Below are positions 34,012 to 43,892 of a stretch of 64,000 bases of DNA, piece by piece. A program made the translations under genes and the position numbers. Source of the DNA: Pedobacter psychroterrae. Lineage in GTDB: Bacteria > Bacteroidota > Bacteroidia > Sphingobacteriales > Sphingobacteriaceae. The stretch is taken from NCBI RefSeq assembly GCF_004331695.1, contig NZ_SJSL01000002.1, positions 806,001 to 870,000 of the forward strand. Direction: 5' to 3'. Numbering within the stretch: position 1 is the first letter of the stretch; each line of letters starts with the position of its first letter. Below the pieces are notes generated by a model. That model did no database searches and was not told the origin of the DNA. It saw only the letters and a list, made by a program, of their open reading frames with translations.

Positions 34012-35205
34012 ATGGATACTACTTCAAAACTGGCAATTATTGTAAACAATCCTGAGCTTTCAGAACCGCTAAAAACAATTGCACAAAAAGTACTTAACCA
34101 GCAGCGCATCACATTTGACGAAGGTGTACACCTCTATCAGCATGCAGACCTCGGATATCTTGGTGTCTTGGCAAACTACATCAGGGAACAAAAGCACGGC
34201 GACAATACTTACTTTAACCGCAATTTTCACCTGGAGCCTACCAATCTATGTGTGTACGATTGTAAGTTTTGCTCTTATTCCCGCCTGATCAAGCAAAAAG
34301 AAGAAGGCTGGGCACTCACTATGGAAGAGATGCTCGACATCGTAAAGAAATACGACCATGAGCCTGTCACGGAAGTACATATTGTAGGCGGGGTATTGCC
34401 ACAGTATGATGTTGCATTTTATTCAGCGCTGTTTACCGCTATCAAAAAGCACCGTCCTGAACTGCATGTCAAAGCGCTGACCCCTGTAGAATATCACTAC
34501 ATCTTTAAAAAAGCAAAAATAGACTACGCCACTGGCATGCGCCTGATGAAGGAAGCAGGTCTGGAATCTATCCCCGGCGGTGGTGCAGAAATATTCCACC
34601 CCGAGGTGCGGGAACAGATCGCCAAAGACAAATGTACCGGCGAACAATGGCTGCAGATACATGAGGAATGGCATAAGCTGGGCATGCGGTCTAACGCCAC
34701 CATGCTATACGGACACATAGAAAAATTTGAACACCGGGTAGACCATATGGAGCAGCTGCGCCAGTTGCAGGACAGAACCGGCGGCTTTCAGACCTTTATT
34801 CCTTTAAAATTCCGGAACCAGCACAATCAGATGAGTGATGTGCCTGAGGTTTCGGTTATTGAAGACTTAAGAAACTATGCGATATCCCGGATCTACCTGG
34901 ACAATTTTGACCACATAAAAGCTTACTGGGCAATGATCAGCAGGCAGACAGCTCAGCTTTCCCTTAATTTTGGGGTGGATGACATAGATGGCACACTGGA
35001 TGACACTACCAAGATCTATTCTATGGCCGGTGCCGAAGAGCAAAATCCTGCTATGAGCACACAGGAACTGGTAAACCTGATCAAACAAGTGAAGCGTAAA
35101 CCGATTGAAAGGGATACCCTCTACCATGTGGTCACGGATTTTACCGATGTGGTATTTGAAGACGAAGTAAAACCGCAGTACTATAAACTGCCTGTAATTA
35201 ACTAA
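34012..35205 (+). CDS. mqnE: Aminofutalosine synthase MqnE (radical SAM)
   Basis: Radical SAM enzyme of the futalosine route to menaquinone: joins the adenosyl radical to the enolpyruvyl product of MqnA. The 397 residues contain the 4Fe-4S motif CVYDCKFC (Cys80, Cys84, Cys87) within LEPTNLCVYDCKFCSYSR, then VGGVLPQYDVAF and LESIPGGGAEIFHPEVR, all features of the MqnE/MqnC/CofH group. MqnE rather than MqnC is favoured by the N-terminal length, the preserved GGGAEIF and the mqnA gene two positions downstream. The stop overlaps the next ATG by one base. Confidence 0.92.
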   Translation: MDTTSKLAIIVNNPELSEPLKTIAQKVLNQQRITFDEGVHLYQHADLGYLGVLANYIREQKHGDNTYFNRNFHLEPTNLCVYDCKFCSYSRLIKQKEEGWALTMEEMLDIVKKYDHEPVTEVHIVGGVLPQYDVAFYSALFTAIKKHRPELHVKALTPVEYHYIFKKAKIDYATGMRLMKEAGLESIPGGGAEIFHPEVREQIAKDKCTGEQWLQIHEEWHKLGMRSNATMLYGHIEKFEHRVDHMEQLRQLQDRTGGFQTFIPLKFRNQHNQMSDVPEVSVIEDLRNYAISRIYLDNFDHIKAYWAMISRQTAQLSLNFGVDDIDGTLDDTTKIYSMAGAEEQNPAMSTQELVNLIKQVKRKPIERDTLYHVVTDFTDVVFEDEVKPQYYKLPVIN

Positions 35206-35816
35206 TGGACAAAGAACTATATATCATCAGACATGGTGAAACAGAATTAAATAAATTAGGGATCGTACAGGGCAGAGGGATCAACAGCGACCTTAATGAT
35301 ACCGGCCGCAGTCAGGCATCAGCATTCTATGCTAAATACAAAGACATTCCTTTTGAAAAAGTGTATACTTCGGCACTGGTAAGGACACATCAGACCGTAA
35401 AAGGCTTTATCGAAGCGGGGATTCCATGGGAACAATTGCCGGGACTGGACGAGCTGGCCTGGGGTGCCTGGGAAGGAAAACCGAATGATGAAAACGCCAT
35501 CAGGGCTTTTAAGACCCTTATGCAGCAATGGGACGAGGGAGATTATGATGCCCATTTTGAAGGCGGGGAGAGCCCCAACCAGGTGATGCTAAGGCTGAAG
35601 GAAGCGGTAGACTACATCAAATCAAAAACAGAAGAGAAACTGGTGCTGGTATGTATGCATGGAAGGGCTATGCGCTTGCTGCTCTGCCTGTTGATGAACA
35701 AGCCGCTATCTGAAATGGGCGATTTTCCGCACCAGAACACGACGCTTTATAAAGTTGAACTTACCGGTGATGAATTTATCATTACTAGTTTGAACAATAC
35801 CGATCATTTAAAATAA
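35205..35816 (+). CDS. Histidine phosphatase family protein (phosphoglycerate mutase-like)
   Basis: A 203-residue cytoplasmic phosphatase of branch 1: RHGETELN (nucleophile His10) at the N terminus, SALVRTHQTVKGF, acid residue region LDELAWGAWEGKP and the second His in VCMHGRAMRLLLC. Typical of broad sugar-phosphate or alpha-ribazole phosphatases; no cobalamin genes are nearby. Because it is embedded with one-base overlap between mqnE and mqnA, a dephosphorylation task in or near menaquinone synthesis is possible but unproven. Confidence 0.88.
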   Translation: MDKELYIIRHGETELNKLGIVQGRGINSDLNDTGRSQASAFYAKYKDIPFEKVYTSALVRTHQTVKGFIEAGIPWEQLPGLDELAWGAWEGKPNDENAIRAFKTLMQQWDEGDYDAHFEGGESPNQVMLRLKEAVDYIKSKTEEKLVLVCMHGRAMRLLLCLLMNKPLSEMGDFPHQNTTLYKVELTGDEFIITSLNNTDHLK

Positions 35817-35822
35817 TTCCTT

Positions 35823-36548
35823 TTGAGTAAAATAAAAATTTCTGCAGTATCCTATACCAATACCAAGCCTTTTATTTATGGGATCATGCACTCAGCGATC
35901 ATAGATAAAATAGAACTGAGCCTGGATATCCCTTCAGATTGTGCGGCCAAGCTGATCGCCAACCAGGTAGATATCGGCCTGATACCGGTAGCGGCCATTC
36001 CGGATGTACCCGATGCAAATATTGTGGCCGATTACTGTATCGGTTCTGTGGGCGCGGTAAATTCAGTATTCATATTTAGTAATGTCGAGGTGTCAGAAAT
36101 TAAGACTGTAAAACTGGATCTTCAGTCGCGCACCTCCAACAACCTCGCAAAAGTACTATTGAAATTTCACTGGAAAAAGGAGGTAGAATTTACTACAGAT
36201 GCCGGTGCCGTAACGGATGCGATCGTGCTGATCGGCGACAGGACCTTTGGCAAACAAAAGGAATATGCCTTTTCGTATGATATGGGTCAGGAGTGGATGA
36301 ACTTCACAGGTTTGCCTTTTGTGTATGCCGCTTGGGTGGCCAATAAGCCCATTCCGCAGGCCTTTATTGTGGAGTTTAATAAGGCGCTGTCTTTGGGGCT
36401 GTCCAGCCGTGCTTTGGTACTGAAGGAGCTGCCTGAACGGGACGATATTGACCTGGAAGACTACCTCCTGCATAAGCTTGATTTTGAGCTTAGCGATTCA
36501 AAAAGAAAGGCATTGGACTTGTTTTTAAGCTATATCGCCAGGCTTTAA
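35823..36548 (+). CDS. mqnA: Chorismate dehydratase MqnA
   Basis: First committed step of the futalosine menaquinone pathway: dehydrates chorismate to 3-enolpyruvylbenzoate. 241 residues from TTG 35823, periplasmic-binding-protein-like fold without signal peptide: KISAVSYTNTKPFIYG at the start, LIANQVDIGLIPVAAIPD, YCIGSVGAVNSVFIFS, LIGDRTFG, DMGQEWMNFTGLPFVYAAWV. These match MqnA. Together with mqnE it shows the organism uses the futalosine rather than the classical MenF-MenD route. Six bases after the phosphatase gene. Confidence 0.93.
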   Translation: MSKIKISAVSYTNTKPFIYGIMHSAIIDKIELSLDIPSDCAAKLIANQVDIGLIPVAAIPDVPDANIVADYCIGSVGAVNSVFIFSNVEVSEIKTVKLDLQSRTSNNLAKVLLKFHWKKEVEFTTDAGAVTDAIVLIGDRTFGKQKEYAFSYDMGQEWMNFTGLPFVYAAWVANKPIPQAFIVEFNKALSLGLSSRALVLKELPERDDIDLEDYLLHKLDFELSDSKRKALDLFLSYIARL

Positions 36549-36632
36549 GCTATTCACATTTTTTAAATTTTCAACAAATCATAAACCATACTGGTCAAGT
36601 AGTATCTTTACGATTTTGTAAACTGAATCATT

Positions 36633-39245
36633 TTGGCTAAAGATACTACTAAGGAAACCCCGTTAATGCAGCAATACAATGCGATTAAAGCAAAGTATCC
36701 AGGCGCATTGTTGTTGTTCAGGGTTGGCGATTTTTACGAAACATTTGGTGAAGATGCAATCAAAACATCCCAGATACTGGGTATCGTACTGACCAGAAGG
36801 GGCACTGGCCCTAATGGCGGGGCGCTGGAACTGGCGGGTTTTCCACATCATTCTTTAGACAACTACCTGTCAAAACTGGTAAGAGCGGGGCAAAGGGTGG
36901 CTATCTGCGACCAGTTGGAAGATCCTAAAGCTACAAAAACCATCGTAAAGCGGGGCGTGACGGAACTGGTAACGCCCGGTGTAGCTTATAGCGACAATAT
37001 CCTTAATCAAAAGTCCAACAATTACCTTGCTGCAGTGTATTTTGACAAAGGCGCCATAGGGGTCGCTTTTGCAGATATTTCTACCGGTGAGTTTTTGGTA
37101 GCACAAGGCGATGCTGAGTACATAGACAAACTGTTGCAGGGCTTTAAGCCCACTGAAGTGGTCTTTCAAAAGACCAGAAGGAAGGAATTTATAGAGGTCT
37201 TTGGTGATAAATTCTATACCTATCACCTCGACGATTGGGCTTTTACCAACGATTATGCCACTGAGATATTGACCAAACACTTTGAGGTCACTTCCTTAAA
37301 AGGGTTTGGAGTAGATAAATTACAATCTGGTATCGTAGCAGCAGGGGTGGTGCTGCATTATCTGAATGAGACGGAACACCGCAACTTAAAGCATATTTCT
37401 GCTATCTCCCGTCTGGAACAGGATAAGTATGTATGGCTGGACCGCTTTACCATTCGCAATCTCGAACTGGTAAGCTCTGCCAATGAAAATGCAGTTACCT
37501 TGTTTGAGATCCTGGACCAAACGTCCACGCCTATGGGGGCAAGGCTGCTGCATAAGTGGATCATCATGCCATTGAAAGAGCTGAAGCCGATAGAAGAGCG
37601 GTTGGGTATGGTAGCGTTTCTTATAAAAGATGAAAGTCTGCTGGAAGAGTTCCTGTCGCACATTAAGCAGATTGGTGATCTCGAGCGGCTGATCTCTAAG
37701 GTCGGGCTACAAAAGGTGGGCCCGAGAGAACTTTGTCAGCTGAAAAAGGCATTGTATCACATTGAAGCAGTTAAAAAGATTGCAGAAGCAGCAAATAACC
37801 CTTTTCTGTCTGTGCTTGCTGATCAGTTAAACCCATGTCTCACCATCAGAGAGAAGCTGGAACGTGAGCTGCAGCAAGATCCGCCTGCTTTATTGATCAA
37901 GGGCAATGTGATTGCTGATGGCATTGATGAGGAGCTCGACAGGTTGCGTAAGATTGCCTTTGGCGGTAAGGATTACCTGGTGGAGATTCAGAAGCGGGAA
38001 GCTGCGATAACCGGGATACCGTCCTTAAAGGTAGCCTTCAACAATATTTTTGGCTATTACCTGGAGGTGACCCATACGCATAAGGATAAGGTGCCGGCCG
38101 ACTGGATCAGGAAACAAACCCTGGTGAGTGCCGAGCGCTATATTACTCCCGAGCTTAAAGAATATGAAGAGCAGATCCTGGGTGCGGAAGAAAAGATTCA
38201 GCACATTGAGGTGCGTATATATAATGAGCTGATGTATCAGGTATCGGCCTATATCAAGCAGATTCAGTTGAACGCTTTTTTAATAGCCCAGTTGGACGTA
38301 TTGCTTTGTTTTGCTCAACTGGCGATTAAAAATCATTATGTTAGGCCTCAGGTTACCAAAGACAAAACCCTGGATATCAAGGGCGGCAGGCATCCTGTAA
38401 TTGAAAAGAGATTGCCGATAGGCGAAGAGTACATTACCAATGACGTTTTTCTGGACAATGATACCCAGCAGATCATCATCATTACGGGACCCAACATGTC
38501 TGGTAAATCGGCCATATTACGCCAGACAGCTTTGATTGTGCTGATGGCACAGATGGGATGTTTTGTCCCGGCCAAGGCCGCCAGCATTGGCCTGATCGAT
38601 AAGATCTTTACCAGGGTAGGGGCCTCTGACAACCTTTCTTCGGGCGAGAGTACCTTTATGGTGGAGATGAACGAAACGGCCAGTATATTGAACAATATAT
38701 CCGACCGCAGTCTGATCCTGCTTGATGAAATAGGCCGTGGCACCAGTACGTATGATGGTATTTCCATAGCCTGGGCCATTGCAGAGTTCCTGCACCAGCA
38801 CCCAACTGCCAAACCCAAGACTTTATTTGCTACCCATTATCATGAACTGAACGAACTGGCCAATACCATGAGCCGTATCAGGAACTTTAATGTGTCTATC
38901 AAAGAGGTGTCCAATAAGGTGATTTTCCTGCGCAAGCTGATACCCGGGGGCAGTGAGCACAGCTTTGGTATCCATGTGGCCAAGATGGCCGGTATGCCGC
39001 CAAAGCTGATCAACAGGGCCAACGAGATCCTGAAGAAGTTGGAAATAGACAGGACGGAAGGTCAGAGCATAAAAGACAGCATTAAAAAAGTACAAAACCA
39101 GGCCTATCAACTGCAGATGTTTGCAATTGATGATCCGGTGCTAATCAAAATCCGCGATACACTGAATAACCTGGATGTAAATATCCTGACACCGGTAGAG
39201 GCCCTGCTGAAACTGGATGAAATCCAGCGGATCATTAAACAATAG
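36633..39245 (+). CDS. mutS: DNA mismatch repair protein MutS
   Basis: Mismatch-recognition ATPase. 870 residues with TTG start ([19 protein letters not shown]). The mismatch-binding wedge motif is [11 protein letters not shown] with Phe and Glu; connector, lever and clamp regions follow. The ABC-type ATPase has Walker A GPNMSGKS at residues 619-626, signature [12 protein letters not shown] and Walker [17 protein letters not shown]. The C-terminal segment ends [19 protein letters not shown] as in full MutS. The paralogue mutS2 lies at 58.2 kb. A -7 box TATCTTTA (36603-36610, one mismatch) may serve it. Confidence 0.97.
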   Translation: MAKDTTKETPLMQQYNAIKAKYPGALLLFRVGDFYETFGEDAIKTSQILGIVLTRRGTGPNGGALELAGFPHHSLDNYLSKLVRAGQRVAICDQLEDPKATKTIVKRGVTELVTPGVAYSDNILNQKSNNYLAAVYFDKGAIGVAFADISTGEFLVAQGDAEYIDKLLQGFKPTEVVFQKTRRKEFIEVFGDKFYTYHLDDWAFTNDYATEILTKHFEVTSLKGFGVDKLQSGIVAAGVVLHYLNETEHRNLKHISAISRLEQDKYVWLDRFTIRNLELVSSANENAVTLFEILDQTSTPMGARLLHKWIIMPLKELKPIEERLGMVAFLIKDESLLEEFLSHIKQIGDLERLISKVGLQKVGPRELCQLKKALYHIEAVKKIAEAANNPFLSVLADQLNPCLTIREKLERELQQDPPALLIKGNVIADGIDEELDRLRKIAFGGKDYLVEIQKREAAITGIPSLKVAFNNIFGYYLEVTHTHKDKVPADWIRKQTLVSAERYITPELKEYEEQILGAEEKIQHIEVRIYNELMYQVSAYIKQIQLNAFLIAQLDVLLCFAQLAIKNHYVRPQVTKDKTLDIKGGRHPVIEKRLPIGEEYITNDVFLDNDTQQIIIITGPNMSGKSAILRQTALIVLMAQMGCFVPAKAASIGLIDKIFTRVGASDNLSSGESTFMVEMNETASILNNISDRSLILLDEIGRGTSTYDGISIAWAIAEFLHQHPTAKPKTLFATHYHELNELANTMSRIRNFNVSIKEVSNKVIFLRKLIPGGSEHSFGIHVAKMAGMPPKLINRANEILKKLEIDRTEGQSIKDSIKKVQNQAYQLQMFAIDDPVLIKIRDTLNNLDVNILTPVEALLKLDEIQRIIKQ

Positions 39246-39249
39246 CTTT

Positions 39250-39759
39250 ATGACGAGCAGGTTGTCCCATCATAGCTTTATTTTAGTATGCCTCTTGTCG
39301 GTGATTACGCTGTATTCCTGTAGTTCTAGAAAGCATGCAGCTATTTCAAATACCAAGGCAGCGGGGATAGCAGAAGCCATGTCCCACTTAAAAAGTAAAA
39401 AGCTGTACCGGTTCATTACCGACTGGACAGGTGTCAGGTACCGGCTGGGCGGACTGGATAAAAGCGGTATTGACTGTTCCGGATTTGCCTTGCTGTTGCA
39501 AAAAGACATTTATGGCTTCAGTCTGCCAAGGAGGTCAAGAGACCAGGCAGATGCTGTAAACGAGCGTAAAGTATCGCAGTTGAAGGAAGGTGATCTGATT
39601 TTCTTTTCCTTTGGCGGCGGGGCGGTAGACCATGTGGGGGTATACCTGGACAATGATTATTTTGTACATGCTTCTACCAGTAAAGGGGTAATAGTAGACG
39701 ATCTGAGACTGCCTGTTTATCAGAAAGCCATTGTTAAAGCAGGTTCATTAAAAAACTAA
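39250..39759 (+). CDS. NlpC/P60 family peptidoglycan endopeptidase, lipoprotein
   Basis: A 169-residue protein from ATG 39250; the in-frame ATG at 39217 lies inside mutS and only adds non-signal sequence. Probable lipoprotein signal with Cys24 (VITLYSCSS). NlpC/P60 catalytic residues are Cys76 in GIDCSGFA, His128 in VDHVGVYL and His140 in YFVHAS. Such enzymes cleave D-gamma-Glu-diamino-acid bonds in stem peptides. Begins 4 bases after the mutS stop, so it is read from the same message. Confidence 0.9.
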   Translation: MTSRLSHHSFILVCLLSVITLYSCSSRKHAAISNTKAAGIAEAMSHLKSKKLYRFITDWTGVRYRLGGLDKSGIDCSGFALLLQKDIYGFSLPRRSRDQADAVNERKVSQLKEGDLIFFSFGGGAVDHVGVYLDNDYFVHASTSKGVIVDDLRLPVYQKAIVKAGSLKN

Positions 39760-39760
39760 T

Positions 39761-39877
39761 ATGTCAGATCAAAAAGATTCCTTCTGGACCAAATACAAGG
39801 GCTTTGCTACTACAGAGATCCTGATGTACCTGATCATGATCATAGGAATAGCACTGGGTATTATTATACTGAGTTAG
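39761..39877 (+). CDS. 38-residue single-span membrane peptide, unknown function
   Basis: ATG 39761 begins one base after the NlpC/P60 stop and reads MSDQKDSFWTKYKGF, then a hydrophobic helix of about 18 residues (ILMYLIMIIGIALGIIIL) ending in Ser before TAG. The start spacing implies translational coupling, and the short soluble head plus one helix looks like a genuine small membrane protein. Its stop codon overlaps the stop of the convergent DUF3857 gene by 4 bases. I do not recognise a family. Confidence 0.65.
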   Translation: MSDQKDSFWTKYKGFATTEILMYLIMIIGIALGIIILS

Positions 39878-41784
39878 TTGGTCTTAAAGATCACCTTGCT
39901 GTTGTCAAGTCCGCTGATAGTACTAAAAAATTGGGTGAGGTCTTCGTATTTATCTGCTGGGTAAGTGCCGTTATTCAAAACCATCTTTCGTTTGTAGGTA
40001 AGTTTTTTGCCTTCCATACTGATGTGCATGCTGTATGTTCCAAATGCCGACTTAATTTCCTGATCTGGTGGTCTGGCAGTAATTGAGTAACCATCAGGGA
40101 GCTGATACACGATTTCATCTTCATCGGTATAGCCCCTGTTAATGTATACAGGCAGTGTACGGTTTCTGACCTCGGGAATGGACCTGGTTTTATTAAAAGC
40201 ATTGGGAATCAGGTAAACGAGGTTATTCGTTTTTGGGGCATACTTCTGAATGCTAAGCTGCATAGATTCAGAGGTGACAGGATGTTCGTTTTTTTTCTGT
40301 ACCAGCTTAAAATCAGCAAAATCAATGTTGTCAATGTCATATTCTTCCTTCAGCAGTTTCAGCTGTTCAGCATAAGGTTCATTGATGAGGCGCTGATTAT
40401 TGTCATATTGTGATCCACTAAAATCTGTTGTTAGTTGCCCGCTCACATCACCTGTGTTTTCGATCTTTAGTTCAGCTTTGCGCTTCAGTAAGTTGCTTGC
40501 AGTAGCAAGTGAAGGGGTCTTGAGTAATTTTCCACCTTCAGCTGTGCATGCCAGCACTGTGCGGTCGTCCGTAAAGCTGCCCAGATAGCCAAAAGGACTG
40601 TCCTGACTGGTACATTCCAGCCAGGTAGTATCATTTTTCAAGGGGATGCACAGGATGATATGATTGCCCTGGTCCATACTTGCAAATTCAGTATCTACAC
40701 TCTTTTTTAAGTCTCCTGCGTAGACCACGCAATATAAGCTTGGTATGTCTACTACTTTCAGCAGACTTTGGGTATAATTGACCAATGCCTTGCAATCGCC
40801 GTACGACAAGGTCTGCACGTCAGTAGCCGGAAAGGGCTGAAAGCCACCTATGCCTACCTGGATGCTGATATACCTAGTTTTTTTCTGCACATATTCGTAG
40901 ATCTTTCTGGCTTTTTCTTTATCGTTACTGATCCCCTTTACAAGGGTCTTAATCTCCTGTACGGTCTGCGGACTGAGGGCCTGTCTGTCTTTGATCAGTG
41001 CATCAAATACCCATTTTCCCAGTTCATCCCAATTTTTATAATTGCCTTTATAGCCATAATAATTAAACTGCTCGGCGGCTATTTTAATGTAGGTCAGGTA
41101 TTTATTGGGGTCTGGTGCAAAGGGTTCCATCCTAAACGCATTCAGGTTGGTCACTTCCCATGTCCGGGTAATGTATTTGTCGGACTTTACCACAGCTGGT
41201 ACACCTTTAAAATTATATTCCTTGATTCTTACCTGATCATCAGGTTTGGAAATAAAAGCGTAAGTACTTTTCTCTACCGCCACATCCGGATATGGGTTGG
41301 CATACCAGTCGGGGATGATCAGGTTTTGCTTGTACCTGATCTCATATTCATAAATAATGGTGTATGGATAGGCAATGACATTTGGAACATAATGTTTAAT
41401 TCGTGCATCTTCAAACATTGAAAAATCATTCACAGCGCTTTCATCCCTGAAGTTGCTTTGGGAGAACTTGCCTGTTGGTTGCCCAAATGAATTCAGGATC
41501 AGTCCTTTGATGCTTTTGATGGAGGTGCTTTTATTGTAATACAAGGACAGGGCAGCTCTGTCGTCTCCGCTTTTATTAAAAATAGTGACCGCCTTTTTTA
41601 CATTAAGTACCATGTTGTCAGGAGCGCGCATATCAAGGGTGGTCTCCATATTCCTGATTACCGCATCAGCGCGGTTTTTTAAGGAGGCCGAAATACGGTC
41701 CGTAGCATATTCAGGCATATCCTGAGCATGCACGATTATTGTGCAGCTGCAGAAAATCAATAAGAACAAATGTTTTTTAAACAT
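39874..41784 (-). CDS. DUF3857 and transglutaminase-like domain protein, catalytic residues present
   Basis: Starts at ATG 41784 (MFKKHLFLLIFCSCTIIVHAQ); the longer frame to 41871 precedes the signal peptide. 636 residues, exported. DUF3857 covers about 60-250 (VLNVKKAVTIFNKSGDDRAALSL; NVIAYPYTIIYEYEIRYKQ). The transglutaminase-like core covers about 270-420 with Cys331 in YGDCKAL and His375 in GNHIIL; the third position reads WLECTS. A beta-rich DUF3858-like tail follows. Common in Bacteroidota; likely periplasmic or surface-associated, with unknown substrate. Next to a paralogue that has lost these residues. Confidence 0.85.
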   Translation of the reverse strand: MFKKHLFLLIFCSCTIIVHAQDMPEYATDRISASLKNRADAVIRNMETTLDMRAPDNMVLNVKKAVTIFNKSGDDRAALSLYYNKSTSIKSIKGLILNSFGQPTGKFSQSNFRDESAVNDFSMFEDARIKHYVPNVIAYPYTIIYEYEIRYKQNLIIPDWYANPYPDVAVEKSTYAFISKPDDQVRIKEYNFKGVPAVVKSDKYITRTWEVTNLNAFRMEPFAPDPNKYLTYIKIAAEQFNYYGYKGNYKNWDELGKWVFDALIKDRQALSPQTVQEIKTLVKGISNDKEKARKIYEYVQKKTRYISIQVGIGGFQPFPATDVQTLSYGDCKALVNYTQSLLKVVDIPSLYCVVYAGDLKKSVDTEFASMDQGNHIILCIPLKNDTTWLECTSQDSPFGYLGSFTDDRTVLACTAEGGKLLKTPSLATASNLLKRKAELKIENTGDVSGQLTTDFSGSQYDNNQRLINEPYAEQLKLLKEEYDIDNIDFADFKLVQKKNEHPVTSESMQLSIQKYAPKTNNLVYLIPNAFNKTRSIPEVRNRTLPVYINRGYTDEDEIVYQLPDGYSITARPPDQEIKSAFGTYSMHISMEGKKLTYKRKMVLNNGTYPADKYEDLTQFFSTISGLDNSKVIFKTN

Positions 41785-41788
41785 ATTA

Positions 41789-43759
41789 TTAGTTGGTTTT
41801 CTTAAGAATAAGGTCTGTTTTTTGGAATTGTATGATCCTGCTATAGAATTCTTTGAGCGAAAGGTATTCATCCGGACTATAAATTGGTTTGTTGAGCTGC
41901 ATCACCTGATGGAATATCAGATTATTGCCAGACTGTGAAGTCGATGTTTGGTACTTGCCCGCGCCCTCTGCCAGTGCCAGGCCCATATTCTTAGGTTCAT
42001 TTGCCAGTACAATATTGTCGGGTAATTCTATGGTCATCGTAAGCCGCTCGTCTACCGCTGCACCCAGGTCCACTGGATATGACCTGTCGTTTAGATTGAA
42101 AGGGTTTTTATCTGTCCGGCTGATAAAGAAAGGATTTAGATAGAATTCTTTATTATTCATGTTGTCAAAGATCTTCATTTCTATATCATAGCTCTCTATC
42201 AGTGGATTTTCCAGGCTATCAAGCCCTTCAATGCTATGGTTTGCTAACTTTATTTTAGGCATCTGCTCATCCAGCCGTTCTACATACTGGTCTATCGAAC
42301 CTGCTTCATTGATGCGCTCACGTTTTTTTAATGCACTGTAACCGCCCGATACTGTGGTCAGTTTCCCTTTTAAAACGCCCTCATTAGTAAGCTTTGCGGT
42401 CAGCACATATTTTGTTGTCTGCTTTTGGCTGGCTACGATATCATACCAATAGGAGGGCTTCTTCTGGTTGATCACCCTGCCTTTTCCATTGATACAATGC
42501 AAGGGGAGCAGCCCAAAGGGAAGCAATGGTACGGTGGCATCCAGCAGGTAACTGGTATTGCCTATGTTTACTTTGGCCACTACGTAGTTAAATTCACTGA
42601 TCACAGGATAAAGGTTATTTACTGTACCATTGTTCCTGGTCGACAGGATCAGTGCTTCTGCATTCAGTCCTGCGGCATTGAGGGCGGCAACCAGCGCAAG
42701 GTTGATGTCTGCTGTATTTCCTGCATGTTTTTCAAGTGCTGTCTTAATGGTGTTTTCACTATAGATTCCTATGTAGCCGTTCCTTTTGATGTTTTTCTGG
42801 ATGTAAGCATAGATGGCCCTGGCTTTGCTGGTCTCATCCGTTGTCCCGTTCAGCATTTGTGGCAGTATATCTTTAAAAAGTTCTTTCTTTTTGATCTGCG
42901 CCCCAAAGGACTTGTCGTCGTTAAGTTCCTTATCTATGTCTTTCCAGTTTCTGGTGATATTGTGTTCCAGGCCCCTCATATCAGTATAATGCGAAAGCTC
43001 AAAATAGACGGCCGATCTAAAGTTGCTGGCTGCAGTCATATAATCCTCTTCTATCAATGCAGGCAGATCTTTCATGATATAGGTCATTTTAGAGCAGTTT
43101 ACTTTATGTGGCCCGTATTGAAAGCATTCCTTAAACAATACAGATTTTTGGGAGGTAAGTTTACGGGCGCCCCTCAACGCTACATTGTAATTGTATACTG
43201 CTGGAATATTGGCCTCATATTCACTGTGTATTTTAGGGATATTTCCCTGAAACTCCCAAGTCCTGAAATTGAAAATACCCGGAGAATTCAGCCGGTAACT
43301 GTATTCAATAATGCTGCCTTCCTGCAAGTTGGGCATCGTGAATTTGTATAGCGTAATGTATTTATTGGCTTTTTCTTTGAATGTATTCTTTTTGTCGAGT
43401 TCAGTTTTGGTCAGTCTGCCGTTGACAAAATTGTTTGTTGTGGCCTTTAATTCCTGCACTTCATCATCAACTTCTTTATGAATTCTTAAGGGGATTACAA
43501 TATTTCCATGGTTAAAGCCGTTCTTGTTAAATATTTTAATTTTAACGTGATACATGAACACCACCGAAAAAACACCATCGTTCAAGTCTATTCTGGAAGT
43601 GCCAAATTCTCTGATAACCACTGCATTGGCGTTGCTATCAAACGCTGCATTCTTTAATTCTACGTCATCTCCGGTTATTTTTCCATACTCAAAGTCCTGG
43701 GCGCCTGCGTATGTAAATACCCAAAGGATAAAAAAAGCGATTAGATAAATTTTTTTCAT
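41789..43759 (-). CDS. DUF3857 domain protein with degenerate transglutaminase-like core
   Basis: From ATG 43759 (MKKIYLIAFFILWVFTYAGAQ signal peptide, given here in parts: MKKIYLIAFF, then VFTYAGAQ). 656 residues with the same DUF3857-transglutaminase-like-tail layout as the next gene, 4 bases away. In the core the Cys position is Thr349 (HAGNTADINLAL instead of a GDCKD-type motif) and the His position is Tyr in FNYVVAKV, while the Asp-type site LLDATVPL remains. It is probably a non-catalytic paralogue, perhaps a binding or partner subunit. The long upstream frame to 44059 is not coding-like. Confidence 0.82.
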   Translation of the reverse strand: MKKIYLIAFFILWVFTYAGAQDFEYGKITGDDVELKNAAFDSNANAVVIREFGTSRIDLNDGVFSVVFMYHVKIKIFNKNGFNHGNIVIPLRIHKEVDDEVQELKATTNNFVNGRLTKTELDKKNTFKEKANKYITLYKFTMPNLQEGSIIEYSYRLNSPGIFNFRTWEFQGNIPKIHSEYEANIPAVYNYNVALRGARKLTSQKSVLFKECFQYGPHKVNCSKMTYIMKDLPALIEEDYMTAASNFRSAVYFELSHYTDMRGLEHNITRNWKDIDKELNDDKSFGAQIKKKELFKDILPQMLNGTTDETSKARAIYAYIQKNIKRNGYIGIYSENTIKTALEKHAGNTADINLALVAALNAAGLNAEALILSTRNNGTVNNLYPVISEFNYVVAKVNIGNTSYLLDATVPLLPFGLLPLHCINGKGRVINQKKPSYWYDIVASQKQTTKYVLTAKLTNEGVLKGKLTTVSGGYSALKKRERINEAGSIDQYVERLDEQMPKIKLANHSIEGLDSLENPLIESYDIEMKIFDNMNNKEFYLNPFFISRTDKNPFNLNDRSYPVDLGAAVDERLTMTIELPDNIVLANEPKNMGLALAEGAGKYQTSTSQSGNNLIFHQVMQLNKPIYSPDEYLSLKEFYSRIIQFQKTDLILKKTN

Positions 43760-43892
43760 ATAATATTCAAACAAGATATGGCTAGTTCGCCTAATATTGA
43801 AAATTATAATAAGAAATAAAAGTATTGTTGATAGAATGCTAAATAAACTAAGGATTAATGAATCATTTTTCCGACTTTTGAAATGATACAAT

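Noticed and set aside
33813..34055. 80-codon plus-strand frame
   Set aside because: It spans the phased TTCGCA array and the mqnE promoter and start, has no domain signal, and its Cys/Phe-rich composition is unlike real proteins here.
42425..43351. 308-codon plus-strand frame antisense to a DUF3857 gene
   Set aside because: Low-complexity, Cys- and Phe-rich, fully opposite to a gene with signal peptide and domain motifs. Typical shadow frame.
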